Positions 61,961 to 64,000 of a stretch of 64,000 bases of DNA are shown here, piece after piece; the stretch's first letter is position 1, and each line of letters starts with the position of its first letter. The translations under genes were made by a program, and so were the position numbers. The stretch comes from Liolophura sinensis (lineage: Eukaryota > Mollusca > Polyplacophora > Chitonida > Chitonidae): assembly GCF_032854445.1 (NCBI RefSeq), contig NC_088303.1, positions 14,207,501 through 14,271,500 on the forward strand. The letters run 5' to 3'. The notes under the pieces are model-generated. The model was not told the DNA's origin. It saw nothing but the letters and a program-made list of their open reading frames with translations, and did not search any database.

Positions 61961-63520
61961 GAGGTTTACAGGTTCCATCTTTACCTCAGCCAGACCAAAC
62001 TGACATTATGGAAAGGGTGTTCCCTTATGCATTTGACAAACGTTGTCAATTAAGAATACTTAATATGTTTGCGACGGTATCATTTTGCGGTTTTGCCGGT
62101 GAATGGCATTAGAGAAAGCCACTGCTCCTAGCTTTCGTATCCGACAAACTTCTGTCTAAGCTTTTCTGCGGAAACAGCATTCATTCATTGATTCACTCCG
62201 AAAAATGCCAGCGAAGTACCAAGTACAAAATGTCAAGTAGATCCAGTGAAGCGTGTCATATTTGTTTATCCATTTATTTAGTTATTCGATAGAGAAAATC
62301 GCCGAAAGTGAAGATTGACGCCATGATTCCGTAGTGTTATTTTAGAAGGTGTTAAATGAAGTCGGATTGTTGAGATAACAACCCACACAGCTCTAAAATT
62401 ACAGTAAAAGAATTGAATTTTTTACATCATGTGAGCAATTTTGTGATACCTCGTAAAATTATTGACCGAAAATTATGAAGTGGTCATGACTAAATATAGG
62501 ATGTTAACAAAACCAGAAGTTTGTGTGGCTACATACATGTGTCTCTTATATCCATTGTATGTTGTTAACTTTGATTATCTCCCAAAAGTATATACAAATC
62601 ACGTCTACACTTCTGTTTTAAGTTCTTTGAACACTGTTTTCTCGAAACTACTTAAGTTTAGTAAATGGCGCGAAAGTTCTTTTATTTTTTGGCCCAACAT
62701 GGAATGTTTCTCTTGTTTGAGAAAAAACTTTCTCAAACACTACATATAAGGTTGGTATAGATATCGCTTGAGCAAAAAAATTAAAAAGTTTCGTGAAACC
62801 AGGCACACAGAATGCCTATAGGCTTAGACTTTTTGTTGTTACCTTTGAGCTCTCCATTAGTCAGACAGCTACAAACTCATCCTTCTCCTGGTTTCTTCAA
62901 GCGTCAAAATCAACTCAGAAAGAGTTCTCCCGGGATTCACTGTTTTATCGGCCAACGTGCTTATCGGCTTAAAATATTTGTTTGGGAATGTCTAAATCCC
63001 TTATCGCAAAGATATGGCTGATTTCTGAGGGCTTGCTGTGTAGGAGCGTAGTTTATTGCTCCCAGAGGAGGCAGGCATAATCAGTATTGAGGTGTTTGAG
63101 CATTAGTTAGCACGACACATCCATTTGGCTGTGAACAAAAACCGTTTAACGTTTGATAGACCCTGAGCAGAGAGCCGCCTGGACACTATCACCGGGGAGC
63201 CGAATTCAAAAACAATTCCTCCGGGGCGGGCCGTAAAAATGGGAAGGCGGCCTGGAGTTGACAGATGCGGGCTATCTCGCCTCAATCCTATTTCTCCGAT
63301 ATCGTAGCAATGTCCCGCGAGATATCGAACGGCATCGGAATACTTATCCAGACGTTCGCCTGCATTTCCTTTACAAGATGGATTTAACGTGAAATGCAGC
63401 ATCGGGCGCTAGCCATCTTATATCCATCAGTGTTGCATAAATATATGCATTCGTTCATATTCATTTGTGATCTTTGTGCGTGTAGGGAAATCCACCGTAC
63501 CTTGACATGCAATCTAATTC
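61961..63520. other. Intergenic sequence, no recognisable gene
   Basis: Right flank of the satellite. The frames at 62462-62749 (+), 62812-63021 (+) and 63103-63402 (-) have no recognised domain. 63100-63400 is unusually GC-rich for the window and of high complexity; it may be conserved non-coding DNA or an unrecognised exon. Confidence 0.45.
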
Positions 63521-63719
63521 TATTGATTTATTTATTTTATTGGTGTTGTACGCTGTCCCCGCGGGTAATTCATTTATACGACGCTGGCAATTATAAGCAT
63601 TATGGCGGGAGGAAACCCACGACCATCCACAGGTTGCTGGATGACCTTCCCACATACCGCCGGAAAGGAAGACATGAGCTGTACTTCAACTCACAGTGAC
63701 CTCTTGGGTCATTGCGCCA
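63521..63719 (-). mobile_element. CAATCAAATAAAT-tailed SINE, head-truncated
   Basis: In reverse complement: tail at ATTGATTTATTTATTTTATT, GGTGTTGTACGCTGTCCCCG, core ATTATGGCGGGAGGAAACCC and CACGACCATCCACAGGTTGC, then CACAGTGACCTCTTGGGTCA near the head. It lacks the tRNA A-box end. Confidence 0.85.
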
Positions 63720-64000
63720 AAATTGCCTTTGATTGTCATCCACTCGTAACAACACAAGATCTACACATCGATATGTTGGACGTACATATTAGTGCAGAGA
63801 AAATGGGCTTTCAATACTTTTTTCTAAATCATAATGTTGAACTCCATAAACTTGGTTTCGACACCAGGAACTCATTTCCTCGGACGACGCCCTAATTCTT
63901 TCACACATGAGTTGCATGCAGGACAATGGGCGTGGAGAGTAATTTGTTTTACAATAGCTGCACCGACATGTGGCTATGTCAAACTCCAGTCATTAACACA
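63720..64000. other. Window end, nothing recognised
   Basis: Unique sequence continuing past the window edge, with no recognised gene. Confidence 0.5.

Overview
The window is about 64 kb of eukaryotic, gene-poor, repeat-rich DNA. It holds no bacterial-style operons, no rRNA and no intact cellular gene that I can name. Coding remains are fragments of animal transposable elements: a Ty3/gypsy RNase H, a Tc1-type DD34E transposase and a CR1/L2/jockey-like LINE reverse transcriptase. The two SINE families seen here are, from memory, of a type common in bivalve and gastropod molluscs. One ends in ACTCACTCAC after a tRNA-like head. The other has a tRNA-like head, a conserved core reading TAATGCTGGCC and a tail of CACCAATCAAATAAATAAAT. 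A lophotrochozoan, most likely a mollusc, is the best guess; the species is not determinable here.

Layout. 0-3 kb has no recognisable gene, apart from one possible SINE remnant and a small foldback at 2.97-3.09 kb. 3.3-5.4 kb holds a tRNA-headed SINE remnant, a truncated gypsy element with RNase H, polypurine tract and probable 3' LTR, a 28-bp minisatellite, a well preserved ACTC-tailed SINE with target-site duplication (TSD), and a TA microsatellite. 8.3-9.7 kb holds a 56-bp minisatellite and a Tc1 pseudogene on the minus strand. 11.05-15.03 kb is a degenerate 54-bp tandem array whose right end lies between two ~227-bp inverted arms. 16.3-18.2 kb holds hairpins, SINE remnants and an 18-19 bp repeat. 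20.85-21.6 kb and 25.2-25.9 kb hold unassigned membrane-protein-like reading frames that share a short conserved block. 27.2-28.4 kb contains three minisatellites. 33.2-34.5 kb contains an AC/AT microsatellite and a ~600-bp palindromic foldback element that has split a SINE. 36.65-39.25 kb is a minus-strand LINE interrupted by a SINE with a 13-bp TSD. 43.1-46.0 kb holds a 23-bp minisatellite, two more ACTC-tailed SINEs and a 107-bp repeat.

47.38-61.96 kb is the main feature: a ~14.6-kb satellite array of about 176 head-to-tail 83-bp monomers. Monomer variants recur in a fixed order, giving a higher-order repeat of roughly 4.1-4.6 kb (49-55 monomers) present about three times, with a nested 830-bp (10-monomer) repeat and indels in exact 83-bp steps. 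The many short reading frames in the array are by-products of its periodicity. The last 2 kb is unique sequence with one minus-strand SINE.

Nothing here resembles a pathway or defence system. The interest lies in satellite and transposon architecture, the nesting order of insertions, and the unknown membrane-protein-like pair.
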